The notes beneath the pieces were generated by a model. It saw nothing but the letters and a program-made list of their open reading frames with translations, ran no database searches and was not told where the DNA came from. This document shows, piece after piece, positions 26,589 to 35,233 of a stretch of DNA of 64,000 nt (its first letter is position 1; each line of letters begins with the position of its first letter). Made by a program: the position numbers and the translations under genes. Source of the stretch: Bdellovibrio sp. BCCA (GTDB lineage: Bacteria > Bdellovibrionota > Bdellovibrionia > Bdellovibrionales > Bdellovibrionaceae). Where the stretch lies: NCBI RefSeq assembly GCF_037996825.1, contig NZ_JBBNAC010000001.1, positions 1,736,001 to 1,800,000 of the forward strand. Direction: 5' to 3'.

Positions 26589-29500
26589 ATGGCATATACT
26601 CTCAAAAATCCGATTCGTATCGTCACTGCTGCCGCTCTGTTTGATGGACACGACGCAAGTATCAATATCATGCGCCGTATTCTTCAGGACATGGGTGCTG
26701 AAGTGATTCACTTGGGCCACAACCGTTCTGTGAGCGATGTTGTGAAAGCCGTCTTGCAAGAAGGCGCTCAAGGTGTTTGCATCAGCTCCTATCAAGGGGG
26801 CCACATGGAGTACTTCAAATACATGAAGGATCTTCTTGATGAAGCCGGTGCGGGATACGTTCGCATTTTTGGTGGTGGCGGTGGAGTGATCGTCCACGAA
26901 GAAAAACAAGAACTTGAAGCTTACGGTATCGCCCAGATTTTCCATCCGGATGATGGTCGTAAGCTCGGTCTTGAAGGCATGATCGAATTGGTCATCCGTG
27001 GTTGTGATTTTGATATTCTTGAAAAGCAAAAAGAATATAAAACAAAGAAGAACATCTTTGCTGGCGACACCATTCCTTCGGTGGAGTTGGGTGTAGCACT
27101 TACAGCCATTGAAAATGGTCACAAAGATTTCTCTTTGGCGAACTTTGGTCTTGAATCTTTTAAAGCCAGAACTGCAAACCCGATGGTTTTGGGTATCACA
27201 GGAACTGGCGGAGCTGGTAAGTCGTCTTTGATCGATGAACTTGTTCAACGATTCTTAAATGCTTATCCAACTAAAAAAATCGCCGTGGTCTGTGTGGATC
27301 CATCCAAGCGTAAAACGGGTGGGTCGCTATTAGGCGACCGTATTCGTATGAACTCATTGTCACGCAATCGCGTGTACATGAGATCCGTGGCGTCTCGTGG
27401 TTCAGGCCGGGAAATCGCTTCTTCCTTGCCAGAGATTTTAAAATTCGTCCGTCAATTGGATTTTGATTTTATCATCGCGGAAACTTCCGGTATCGGTCAG
27501 GGCAATATGGCGATCACAGAAGTCAGTGATTTGTCTATGTATGTGATGACGTCTGATTTCGGTGCGCAATCGCAGCTTGAAAAAATCGATATGATCGACT
27601 TTGCTGATTTGATTGCCGTCAATAAAGCAGACCGCCGCGGAGCTTTAGATGCTCTTCGTGACGTGACAAAACAATACAAACGCTCTCGTAAAATCTTTGA
27701 TGAAAAAGTGGAAGTTCCTGTGTTTTTAACTCAGGCTTCTCAATTCAATGACGGCGGCGTTAATAAATTATTCTTTAAAATGGCAGACCTTTTGGAATCT
27801 CACCAAAAAGGTCTTTGGGGCGTTGATCCTAAGTTTAAATCCAACATTCTTTCAGCTGAAGAACACGTAATCATTCCTGCTGATCGCCAAAACTATTTGG
27901 CAGAGATCGTTTCGACTGTGCATAAGTATAAAAAACGCACGGAAACGTTAGCAGAAAAAGCATCTCAATTGGGTGGACTTAAAAAAGTCGCTCCTCTTTT
28001 GGGAACTAATCCCGACACTGTGAAAAAAGTTGAAGCGGAATTAAGTGCTGATTTCACTCAAGACGAAATCGATCAATTGCAAAACTTTGATAAGTTGATT
28101 GAAACGTACTCTGGAGATCAATTGATCTTTAAAGTGCGTGATAAAGAAATCCGCCAAGACTTGGTTCGTGAATCTTTGTCTGGCACAAAAATCCGCCGCG
28201 TCGTGGTTCCTAAGTTTAAAGACTGGGGCGATAGATTTAAATATCTCAAACTTGAAAACGTTCCAGGTGAGTTTCCATATACGGCCGGTGTGTTTCAACT
28301 CAAACGTGCCGATGAAGATCCAAAGCGTATGTTCGCTGGCGAAGGAACTCCAGAAAGAACAAACCGTCGTTTCCATTACCTTACAAAAGGCGAGACGGCT
28401 CATCGTCTTTCCACGGCTTTTGACTCCGTGACTTTGTACGGACAAGATCCTGATCAGCGTCCAGATATCTTCGGCAAAGTCGGAGAGTCCGGTGTTAGCA
28501 TTTGTACTTTAAATGATATGAAAAAACTCTATGCGGGTTTTGATCTTATCAATCCAAATACTTCAGTTAGTATGACGATCAACGGTCCAGCACCGATGAT
28601 TCTTGCTTTCTACTTCAATACGGCTATCGATCAGCAAGTTGAAAAGAAAGAATCAGAACTGGGGCGCAAACTCACTCAACAAGAGTGGGCGGATGTAGCG
28701 AACTGGACGTTGCAACAAGTGCGCGGAACTGTTCAGGCAGACATCTTAAAAGAAGACCAAGGTCAAAACACTTGCATCTTCTCTATCAACTTCGCTTTGA
28801 AGATGATGGGCGATATCCAAGAGTTCTTCGTGAATAGCAAAATCAGAAACTTCTACTCGGTGAGTATTTCTGGTTATCATATTGCAGAAGCCGGTGCGAA
28901 TCCGATCTCTCAATTGGCATTCACGCTTTCAAATGGTTTCACATTTGTTGAATACTATTTGGCTCGTGGTCTCAAGGTCGACGACTTTGCTCCGAATCTT
29001 TCGTTCTTCTTTAGTAACGGTCTAGATCCTGAATACGCAGTTCTTGGACGCGTGGCTCGCCGTATTTGGGCGGTGGCAATGCGTGACCTCTATAAGGGCA
29101 ACGATCGTTCACAAAAATTGAAATACCATATCCAAACGTCAGGTCGTTCATTGCATGCGCAAGAAATCGACTTTAACGACATTCGTACAACATTGCAGGC
29201 TTTGATTGCCCTTTATGATAACTGCAACAGCTTGCATACAAATGCGTATGACGAAGCGATCACGACTCCAACAGAAGAATCCGTTCGTCGTGCGATGGCG
29301 ATTCAGTTGATCATCAACCGTGAATTCGGAATGACAAAGAACGAAAACCCAACTCAAGGCGCTTACTTCATTGAAGAGCTGACGGACTTGGTTGAAGAAG
29401 CCGTCCTGAATGAATTTAAAAAGATCAACGAACGTGGCGGCGTTTTGGGTGCAATGGAAACTCAATACCAACGTTCTAAAATCCAAGAAGAGTCTTTGTA

Positions 29501-29831
29501 CTATGAAAGACTTAAACACGATGGCACTTTGCCAATCATCGGCGTAAACACGTTCATTGATCCAAAAACAATGGCGGCGGATTACGTTCCACCGAAGATT
29601 GAGCTGGCTCGTGCGTCTTACGAAGAAAAGAACGCGCAGTTGTCGAATGTTCATAGCTACCAAAAGTCCCATCAAACCGAAGCAGAACGTGAACTTCAAA
29701 ACCTGAAGGACACAGTTCTTAACGGTGGAAACATCTTCGCAGCCTTGATGACAGCAGCAAGACATTGCAGCTTATATCAAATGACTCAAGCCCTTTACGA
29801 GGTCGGCGGTCAGTACCGAAGAAATCTTTAA
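26589..29831 (+). CDS. icmF: Fused isobutyryl-CoA mutase (IcmF)
   Basis: Adenosylcobalamin-dependent enzyme that interconverts isobutyryl-CoA and n-butyryl-CoA, with its GTPase chaperone built in. Domains in order: B12-binding (1-150) with FDGHDASINI (His in DGHD is the lower cobalt ligand region), SSYQGG and GGGGGVI; MeaB-like GTPase (about 190-450) with P-loop GTGGAGKSS (205-213) and NKAD; and the mutase barrel (about 560-1080) with PGEFPYTAGVFQ, RRFHYLTKGE and IQTSGRSLHAQEIDFNDIRT. All parts are intact in 1080 residues. The last gene of hbd-crotonase-icmF; this links valine-derived isobutyryl-CoA to C4 oxidation. Confidence 0.95.
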   Translation: MAYTLKNPIRIVTAAALFDGHDASINIMRRILQDMGAEVIHLGHNRSVSDVVKAVLQEGAQGVCISSYQGGHMEYFKYMKDLLDEAGAGYVRIFGGGGGVIVHEEKQELEAYGIAQIFHPDDGRKLGLEGMIELVIRGCDFDILEKQKEYKTKKNIFAGDTIPSVELGVALTAIENGHKDFSLANFGLESFKARTANPMVLGITGTGGAGKSSLIDELVQRFLNAYPTKKIAVVCVDPSKRKTGGSLLGDRIRMNSLSRNRVYMRSVASRGSGREIASSLPEILKFVRQLDFDFIIAETSGIGQGNMAITEVSDLSMYVMTSDFGAQSQLEKIDMIDFADLIAVNKADRRGALDALRDVTKQYKRSRKIFDEKVEVPVFLTQASQFNDGGVNKLFFKMADLLESHQKGLWGVDPKFKSNILSAEEHVIIPADRQNYLAEIVSTVHKYKKRTETLAEKASQLGGLKKVAPLLGTNPDTVKKVEAELSADFTQDEIDQLQNFDKLIETYSGDQLIFKVRDKEIRQDLVRESLSGTKIRRVVVPKFKDWGDRFKYLKLENVPGEFPYTAGVFQLKRADEDPKRMFAGEGTPERTNRRFHYLTKGETAHRLSTAFDSVTLYGQDPDQRPDIFGKVGESGVSICTLNDMKKLYAGFDLINPNTSVSMTINGPAPMILAFYFNTAIDQQVEKKESELGRKLTQQEWADVANWTLQQVRGTVQADILKEDQGQNTCIFSINFALKMMGDIQEFFVNSKIRNFYSVSISGYHIAEAGANPISQLAFTLSNGFTFVEYYLARGLKVDDFAPNLSFFFSNGLDPEYAVLGRVARRIWAVAMRDLYKGNDRSQKLKYHIQTSGRSLHAQEIDFNDIRTTLQALIALYDNCNSLHTNAYDEAITTPTEESVRRAMAIQLIINREFGMTKNENPTQGAYFIEELTDLVEEAVLNEFKKINERGGVLGAMETQYQRSKIQEESLYYERLKHDGTLPIIGVNTFIDPKTMAADYVPPKIELARASYEEKNAQLSNVHSYQKSHQTEAERELQNLKDTVLNGGNIFAALMTAARHCSLYQMTQALYEVGGQYRRNL

Positions 29832-29860
29832 ACATACCAGTTTCCCTTCATGTCCACTTG

Positions 29861-29919
29861 GTACCTGTTTTCCTGTTCCCATTGTGTATTTTCAGCACGA
29901 TGGGAAGCAGGTACTTTTT
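29861..29919 (+). terminator. Terminator-like hairpin after icmF
   Basis: Outer stem GTACCTG (29861-29867) / CAGGTAC (29908-29914) and inner stem TTCCCAT (29876-29882) / ATGGGAA (29900-29906), with an asymmetric internal loop, then CTTTTTA. It starts 30 bases past the icmF stop. Confidence 0.55.
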
Positions 29920-29968
29920 ATTGGTACTTTTTATTTCAATGTTTTAGAAATTGGCAAAAGATTAGACA

Positions 29969-30005
29969 CCTCTCTCAGAATGAGCGTTTCAGAGAGGGTA
30001 TTTTT
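29969..30005 (+). terminator. Second hairpin with T-run in the leader of the DUF4382-like gene
   Basis: Perfect 7-bp stem CCTCTCT (29969-29975) / AGAGAGG (29991-29997) with a 15-base loop, then GTA and TTTTT. It could be a back-up terminator of the icmF operon or an attenuator. Confidence 0.45.
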
Positions 30006-30058
30006 GGATTTTTTGATCTTCAGGCGTACATTAAAGCAAAGATTCACCAGGAGGGTGT

Positions 30059-30985
30059 ATGAAGTGTTTAGTTAAAAAGATATCGATTTTCACCGTCGTA
30101 TCTTTGGTCGCGGCCTGCAGTCAAAACGGTTCGCAGACGGCAGCTACGACGATGTCAAGCTTGGGCTCGGTAGATACTCAACGGGAAGCTGCCGTGAGTT
30201 TCAAGCTAACGGATGCTCCGAATAAAGAGCTTAAATCCGTGTTCGTTAATATCGACCATATGGAGGTCGTGGTTGCGGGGCGTGGAAAAGCAGGTCGTGT
30301 GATCTTGGCTCAAGATCTGGGACTCGTGGATCTACTCACTCTGCAAAATGGAGTCACCTTGCCATTGCAAGATGTGATTGCTCCGGATGGTCTGCAAATT
30401 CAGCAGATCCGTCTTGTGCTGAAAGGGGATGGTCACTATGCGGTGAAGAGTGACGATTCTATCTGTGAGTTAAAAACTCCAAGCGCACAAAAAACGGGTG
30501 TTAAAATTATTCTGACTAATAAATTCGAATTCGAAGCGGGTCATCAATATGACATCGTGGTCGACTTCGATGCTTTAAAATCTGTGGTTATTCAAGGCAA
30601 TGGTGGATGTCTTTTAAAACCAGTTTTGAAGTTAAAGTCAGCGTATAAAAAACCAATCGTTGTTCCTGAAGATCCAGGATCGGAAGAGCCAGGCTCTGGT
30701 TCTGAGCAGCCCGGTAGCGGATCGGAAAGTGGCGGCAGTGATGTCGTGACTAATCCTGATTCAGGTTCTGAGACAGGTTCAGAAACTGGTTCTGAAAGCG
30801 GGGGCAGTGACGTTGTTATTAATCCAGATTCAGGCAGCGAAACCGGTGGTATCGATTCGAGCGGTGGCACTGAGCTTGTAACGACTCCAGAGCAAAACGA
30901 TCCTTCCAATGATGGTTATGCTGAGGAAGATCCTATTGTCGATACAATGCCTGTGTTAACTCCAGAACAAATGCGTAATATGTAA
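30059..30985 (+). CDS. DUF4382-type lipoprotein with Ser/Gly/Glu-rich repeat tail
   Basis: A 308-residue lipoprotein; signal MKCLVKKISIFTVVSLVAAC with lipobox VAAC (Cys20). Residues 45-195 match the DUF4382 type: FKLTDAPNKELKSVFVNIDH, VDLLTLQNGVTLPL, QIQQIRLVLKGDG and YDIVVDFDALKSVV. The C-terminal 100 residues are low-complexity and acidic, built of PGSEEPGSGSEQ and two copies of a block ESGGSDVV-NPDSGSETG. The tail is probably an extended surface linker. The start has GGAGG 6 bases upstream. It follows two hairpins after icmF and ends with a strong terminator. Function unknown. Confidence 0.8.
   Translation: MKCLVKKISIFTVVSLVAACSQNGSQTAATTMSSLGSVDTQREAAVSFKLTDAPNKELKSVFVNIDHMEVVVAGRGKAGRVILAQDLGLVDLLTLQNGVTLPLQDVIAPDGLQIQQIRLVLKGDGHYAVKSDDSICELKTPSAQKTGVKIILTNKFEFEAGHQYDIVVDFDALKSVVIQGNGGCLLKPVLKLKSAYKKPIVVPEDPGSEEPGSGSEQPGSGSESGGSDVVTNPDSGSETGSETGSESGGSDVVINPDSGSETGGIDSSGGTELVTTPEQNDPSNDGYAEEDPIVDTMPVLTPEQMRNM
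30728..30843 (+). repeat. In-gene repeat coding for the acidic Ser/Gly tail
   Basis: Two copies of a block of about 50 bases, starting near 30728 and 30794, code for ESGGSDVV followed by T/I-NPDSGSETG. They are diverged in third positions, so the repeat is not recent; further GSE/GSET units lie around them. Confidence 0.75.
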
Positions 30986-31000
30986 TTTAAAAATAAAAAA

Positions 31001-31035
31001 AGCCGGTTCCTCACGGAGCCGGCTTTTTCTTTTTG
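31001..31035. terminator. Bidirectional terminator
   Basis: Ten-bp stem AGCCGGTTCC (31001-31010) / GGAGCCGGCT (31015-31024) with one G-T pair and a 4-base loop, A-run before and TTTTTCTTTTT after. It lies between the convergent lipoprotein and repeat-protein genes and can serve both. Confidence 0.92.
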
Positions 31036-31048
31036 AGAGTTCCAAAAA

Positions 31049-32665
31049 TTAGAATGTCTTGCTCACGATAAATTGCACTTTTTGAGAGCCCAAGTATTGA
31101 GCGCTTGTGCGATTGACAACAAGGTCGATATAAATTTTAGTACCCACTGCTGGATTTACACCCACAGCTTTAAAGGCGATCGCAAGTTCGTCGCCTGCAC
31201 GTGTGATGTCTTCACGAGCAAAAGCTTTTTCACCCAACCATTCGATCTTGCCGTTAGAAAGTTTTTTCCAGATAACAGCTTTATAAGTCGATTTGATTTC
31301 TTCAGCCGCTGGAGTTTGATCGCGGAACACAAGAACGCTTTCAGCACCGTGTCCTTCGATCTCCATCAACTGAACTTGATCTTTGTTCTTAAGATTTTGG
31401 ATCTCGTCTTGATCCAATTCTTTCTTCTCGTAAGAAGCCGTCTGATCGAAAGTCAAAGCTCCATTAGTTACATTCACACCGTGACGTTCAACGTGAAGCA
31501 AGATGCTGTATTTTCCTTCGCGAGCCAATTCAGGCGCTGCGACTTCAAAGACTTTCGCTTCCGTGCCCTCAAGACGTTGTTGCAAGATCACAGCCTGGCT
31601 TTGTTGATCGCGGATTTCCAAAGTATACACGGAAACCAAACGAGCCGATGCCACAGTTTCTTTAAAGACGACTTTACCTTGGCCTTTATTGAAGCTTAAT
31701 TTCAAACCTTGAACTGTCGCAGTTCCAGCGTTTTGCTCTGTCCACTTAGGAACAAGCTTAAGAACAAAAACTTTCTCACGTCCGTCCATACGAACTTGAT
31801 CAATCGCATAGCCGAAAATATCCGAACGAACAGAGATATTCACATCCGGTTTGCTTTCGCTTCCACGCAATGTCACTTGGATTTTTTCAACTTCACCTGC
31901 AAGCAACACGGCTTCCGCCGGGAAGATCACAGCAACAGGTTGAGTGAATTGGTGATCAAAGACGTCACGGTACTTAGTTACGCAGCAACGAGTTTCTTCA
32001 CGATATTTAGTTACGGTACGAGTGCGCGCCTCTTGGCGATACTTCGTTACAGTGCGAGTGCGAAGCTCTTGTCTGTAGCGAACTTCATCACGGTATTTAG
32101 TCACCGTGCGAGTTTTACGAACTTGTTCATATCCGCATTCGCGGTCTGTGTAAGGAACTTGGCGACATTGAGGAACATCACGGCAGTCGCGAGGTCCTTC
32201 ATCACGGCACTCATTGCGAGTTTTGCAAATACGTTCGCCGTGAGCATTTGTTCCGCACTCCGTGATAGGTTGGCAAACGCGGCCACCCGGAGCACACACG
32301 CGCTCATTGTGACACTCTTGACGGTACTTCGTTACGTTACGGCAAACGTAATCGTTGTCCCAGTAAACTTCAGTGTCTGTGTATGCAACACGTTCTGTAT
32401 AAGGAACGTTTTCGTAGTAAGTCTCTGTCGTTTGATAAGGAACGTCGACATAGTACGTTTCTTCGACTTGATACGGAACTTGCTCCGTATATTCTGCTTG
32501 ATAAGGTTCTTGTCTGTAGACATTCAGAGACATCTCTGTGCGGACAGTGTTTCCGTTCGAAAGTTCTCTAGTAATAATATCTTGAGTCTTCTCTTGCGGA
32601 GCGGCGAATGAGCTCACTCCCAAAAGAAGAGTCAAAATGGCTCCGAAAAGTGGTTTTGCGTGCAT
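31049..32665 (-). CDS. Exported protein with VPY and VTKYR repeats and a Cys-rich middle
   Basis: A 538-residue protein with signal peptide MHAKPLFGAILTLLLGVSSFA. Residues 45-110 repeat a tyrosine-rich unit: YTEQVPYQVEETYY, VDVPYQTTETYY, ENVPYTERVAYTD. Residues 108-230 carry 12 Cys and many Arg with five copies of VTKYR (N/TVTKYRQE, RTVTKYRDE, RTVTKYRQE, RTVTKYREE, CVTKYRD). The last 300 residues look like beta-sandwich domains (VAVIFPAEAVLLAGEVEKIQ, ALTFDQTASYEKKE). The ribosome site is GGAGGAAAC-ATG. I know similar VPY/TVTKYR-like repeats only loosely from planctomycete proteins. No function is assigned. Confidence 0.85.
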   Translation of the reverse strand: MHAKPLFGAILTLLLGVSSFAAPQEKTQDIITRELSNGNTVRTEMSLNVYRQEPYQAEYTEQVPYQVEETYYVDVPYQTTETYYENVPYTERVAYTDTEVYWDNDYVCRNVTKYRQECHNERVCAPGGRVCQPITECGTNAHGERICKTRNECRDEGPRDCRDVPQCRQVPYTDRECGYEQVRKTRTVTKYRDEVRYRQELRTRTVTKYRQEARTRTVTKYREETRCCVTKYRDVFDHQFTQPVAVIFPAEAVLLAGEVEKIQVTLRGSESKPDVNISVRSDIFGYAIDQVRMDGREKVFVLKLVPKWTEQNAGTATVQGLKLSFNKGQGKVVFKETVASARLVSVYTLEIRDQQSQAVILQQRLEGTEAKVFEVAAPELAREGKYSILLHVERHGVNVTNGALTFDQTASYEKKELDQDEIQNLKNKDQVQLMEIEGHGAESVLVFRDQTPAAEEIKSTYKAVIWKKLSNGKIEWLGEKAFAREDITRAGDELAIAFKAVGVNPAVGTKIYIDLVVNRTSAQYLGSQKVQFIVSKTF

Positions 32666-32732
32666 GTTTCCTCCTCCAATTTATGACGGAAGAAGATTTT
32701 GCAAAGGCTGCGCCAAAAAATGTCGGTGGAGA

Positions 32733-32751
32733 AAAGGTACCAGGTACCTTT
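32733..32751. repeat. GGTACC palindrome
   Basis: AAAGGTACC-A-GGTACCTTT, a perfect 9-1-9 palindrome, six bases from the stop of the COG2509 gene on the minus strand. The related GTACCTG/CAGGTAC lies after icmF (29861-29914). It may be a short terminator or a repeated intergenic motif. Confidence 0.6.
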
Positions 32752-32756
32752 CTTCG

Positions 32757-34295
32757 TTACAGAAGTTCGATGATCTTTTCAGCGATGCGAATGCCATCAC
32801 AAGCTGCGGAAGTGATACCACCGGCGTATCCAGCGCCTTCTCCGGCAGGATAAAGTCCCGCATGAGAAATGCTTTGGAGTGTTTCATTGTCGCGAGTCAC
32901 ACGCACAGGACAGCTTGTTCTAGATTCGATCCCATACACTTGCGCATCTTCGGTAAGAAATCCCTTCATGCTGCCCTGAAATTTTTCAAAGCCTTCACGC
33001 AGACGATTGCGCATGTCTTTCGGAAGAATGTCATCCAGGCGAACCGAGATCGCTCCTGAAGGAGAAGATCCTGCACGCAAAGCACGCTCTTCTTTTTTAG
33101 GTCCATATAAGAAGTCTAAGAGATTTTGCGCGGGAAGTTCGCGCGAGCCACCTTTATCAAGAACAGATTGATACATGCGCGTTTCAAGTTCGCGACGAAG
33201 TTTCATTCCGCCGAACACGTCTTTACCGAAATTCTTTTCGTGATCAATACTGACCACTATCGCCGCATTCGCAAACGGGGAGTTGCGATTGTAGTTACTC
33301 ATTCCATTACAGACGATGCCGTCAGCTTCCGTTCCCGAAGAAAGAACGTAACCTCCTGGGCACATACAGAATGAATAAACGCCGATGCCTGTTTTATCGT
33401 TATGGTGAGCAAGCTTGTAATTGGCAGCTCCTAATTTAGGATGCTCTGAAAACTGACGATACTGGATCTTATTGATAGAAGCTTGCGAATGCTCTACGCG
33501 CAAACCCATCGCAAAAGATTTTCCGTCCAAGTGCACGCCCGCATCGCGAAGATGATTGATCATATCTTCAGCCGAGTGGCCTGTAGCAAGAACTACGTGC
33601 GGAGATTTAAACTCAGTCCCATGTTCTGTGCGAACACCAACGACTTGCTTTCCTTCAAAAAGAATTTCTGTGACTTGAGTGTTGAAATGAATTTCACAAC
33701 CATGTGCCTTTAAGAACTCGCGCATCTTAGGAATCACGCGACGAATGCGATCAGAACCCACGTGCGGATTTGAAAGCCATTGAATTTCTTCCGGCGCTCC
33801 GAATTTCACCAGACGATTCATCACATAAGGAATGTGCGGAGATTTAATACGCGTGATCAATTTTCCGTCAGAATAAAGGCCCGCTCCACCTTCGCCAAAA
33901 CAAACGTTATTGCGTGGATCAAGTTTTCCATAGCGCCAGTACTGGTTGATACCTTTAATGCGCTCACCGCTGTCAGAGCCACGTTCAAAAAGAATGCAGG
34001 GAACTCCACGCTCGACAAAACGAAGAGCTGCAAAAAGGCCCGCAGGTCCAGTGCCGACAATTAGAGGCTTCTCTTTGGGAGTTGAGATTTTCTCAAGATC
34101 AAATTGAGGAATATTAAGAGTCTCACCTTTTTCCGCGACCTCAATAGAGTAAACAAAATGCGGAGAGTGAGATCTGCGAGCGTCGACACTCTGGCGAAGA
34201 ATACGATAGGGCCCGTGATCGGGGACCAGCCATTGCAACTTTTCTTCTAAATCTTGATCAATAGGAATTTCGACATTCTGAAGAATCTTAGACAT
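32757..34295 (-). CDS. FAD-dependent dehydrogenase (COG2509 family)
   Basis: A 512-residue flavoprotein oxidoreductase. N-terminal part (1-75) LQNVEIPIDQDLEEKLQ... then FAD site PLIVGTGPAGLFAALRFVER (about 76-95), GKLITRIKSPHIPYVM and a second nucleotide loop, VVLATGHSAEDM. Near the C-terminus GLYPAGEGAGYAGGITSAAC binds FAD. This is the family of uncharacterised FAD-dependent dehydrogenases next to BVU_1663-like structures. ATG 34295 behind GGAAGGA is chosen over an upstream codon without ribosome site. It diverges from psd. The reaction is unknown; it has 11 or so cysteines, including CMCPGG, which may matter. Confidence 0.88.
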   Translation of the reverse strand: MSKILQNVEIPIDQDLEEKLQWLVPDHGPYRILRQSVDARRSHSPHFVYSIEVAEKGETLNIPQFDLEKISTPKEKPLIVGTGPAGLFAALRFVERGVPCILFERGSDSGERIKGINQYWRYGKLDPRNNVCFGEGGAGLYSDGKLITRIKSPHIPYVMNRLVKFGAPEEIQWLSNPHVGSDRIRRVIPKMREFLKAHGCEIHFNTQVTEILFEGKQVVGVRTEHGTEFKSPHVVLATGHSAEDMINHLRDAGVHLDGKSFAMGLRVEHSQASINKIQYRQFSEHPKLGAANYKLAHHNDKTGIGVYSFCMCPGGYVLSSGTEADGIVCNGMSNYNRNSPFANAAIVVSIDHEKNFGKDVFGGMKLRRELETRMYQSVLDKGGSRELPAQNLLDFLYGPKKEERALRAGSSPSGAISVRLDDILPKDMRNRLREGFEKFQGSMKGFLTEDAQVYGIESRTSCPVRVTRDNETLQSISHAGLYPAGEGAGYAGGITSAACDGIRIAEKIIELL

Positions 34296-34405
34296 ACATC
34301 CTTCCAGGGCTCTTGTTCGGGGCCAATGGGTTTTTAGGGTATAAGGCACTATAGCTTAAACCTCTTATGATGACAAAGGGGTCGGGTTTAGATATAAAGA
34401 TTTCT

Positions 34406-35233
34406 ATGTCTGCAATTACACGAATTCTTCCTAAACGTCGCTTAAGCCGCTGGGTCGGTTACTTCATGCATTGGAAAGGCCCTTCTTTGTGGGCTAAACT
34501 CTCCATTAGAGGCTTTGCGTGGCTTTATAACATCAACTTGGAAGAGGCTGAAAAGGCTTACACCGAGTATCCATCCATTGGAGAGTTCTTCGTTCGTCGT
34601 CTGAAGTCGGGTATTCGACCCGTCGCTAACTCGTGGGCGGTTCATCCCGCTGACAGCCGTATCACCCAGTCAGCTCCCATTGATAATGGCACTTTGATTC
34701 AAGCCAAGGGCCTGACTTATCGTCTTGATGAATTTACTCAAGATCCTGATTGTCAAAAGAAGTGGGCCGGCGGTTGTTTTCTTACCTACTATCTTTGCCC
34801 AACGGATTATCACCGCGTGCATTCTCCGGTGGATGGCGTAATCACAAATGTGCGCTACATGCCGGGGGAGTTGTGGCCCGTCAACGAATGGAGCACAACG
34901 AATGTTCCCAATCTTTTCTCTGTGAACGAGCGCGTGCTTGTTGAGATTGAAACCGATTTAGGACCTGTGGGAGTTGTCTTCGTTGGAGCAACAAACGTAG
35001 GTCATATCGTTTTAAGTTTTGATGAAACGATCAAGGGGAATCAAAAAGGCCCGCATATTTTCCAACACAAAACATACAGCCCTGAGATCCCGGTACATAA
35101 AGGTTCTGAGCTTGGCATGTTCCGAATGGGTTCGACTGTTGTGATGCTTTATCCACCGAGCTTCCGTCAGAAGTTTGGATCAAATTTGGATTTAGGCCCG
35201 GTTGTCAGAGTCAACGCGGCTCTTGTTAAATAG
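34406..35233 (+). CDS. psd: Phosphatidylserine decarboxylase proenzyme
   Basis: Makes phosphatidylethanolamine from phosphatidylserine at the inner membrane. The 275-residue protein starts MSAITRILPKRRLSRW, as in E. coli Psd after its short N-terminus; the longer reading from 34367 adds 13 residues and is possible, as neither start has a strong ribosome site. Family motifs are YPSIGEFFVRRLKSG, the substrate region HSPVDG and the self-cleavage site GMFRMGSTVV, where Gly242-Ser243 is cut and Ser243 becomes the pyruvoyl group. All family features are intact. It stands alone. Confidence 0.93.
   Translation: MSAITRILPKRRLSRWVGYFMHWKGPSLWAKLSIRGFAWLYNINLEEAEKAYTEYPSIGEFFVRRLKSGIRPVANSWAVHPADSRITQSAPIDNGTLIQAKGLTYRLDEFTQDPDCQKKWAGGCFLTYYLCPTDYHRVHSPVDGVITNVRYMPGELWPVNEWSTTNVPNLFSVNERVLVEIETDLGPVGVVFVGATNVGHIVLSFDETIKGNQKGPHIFQHKTYSPEIPVHKGSELGMFRMGSTVVMLYPPSFRQKFGSNLDLGPVVRVNAALVK

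Noticed and set aside
26580-27248. A 222-codon minus-strand frame opposite icmF
   Set aside because: It overlaps a conserved B12-binding domain and has no ribosome site.
31709-32611. A 300-codon open frame on the plus strand, antisense to the VTKYR-repeat gene
   Set aside because: It is the mirror of a repetitive, Arg/Tyr-rich gene; it lacks a ribosome site and family likeness, and the minus-strand gene has a signal peptide and a good start.
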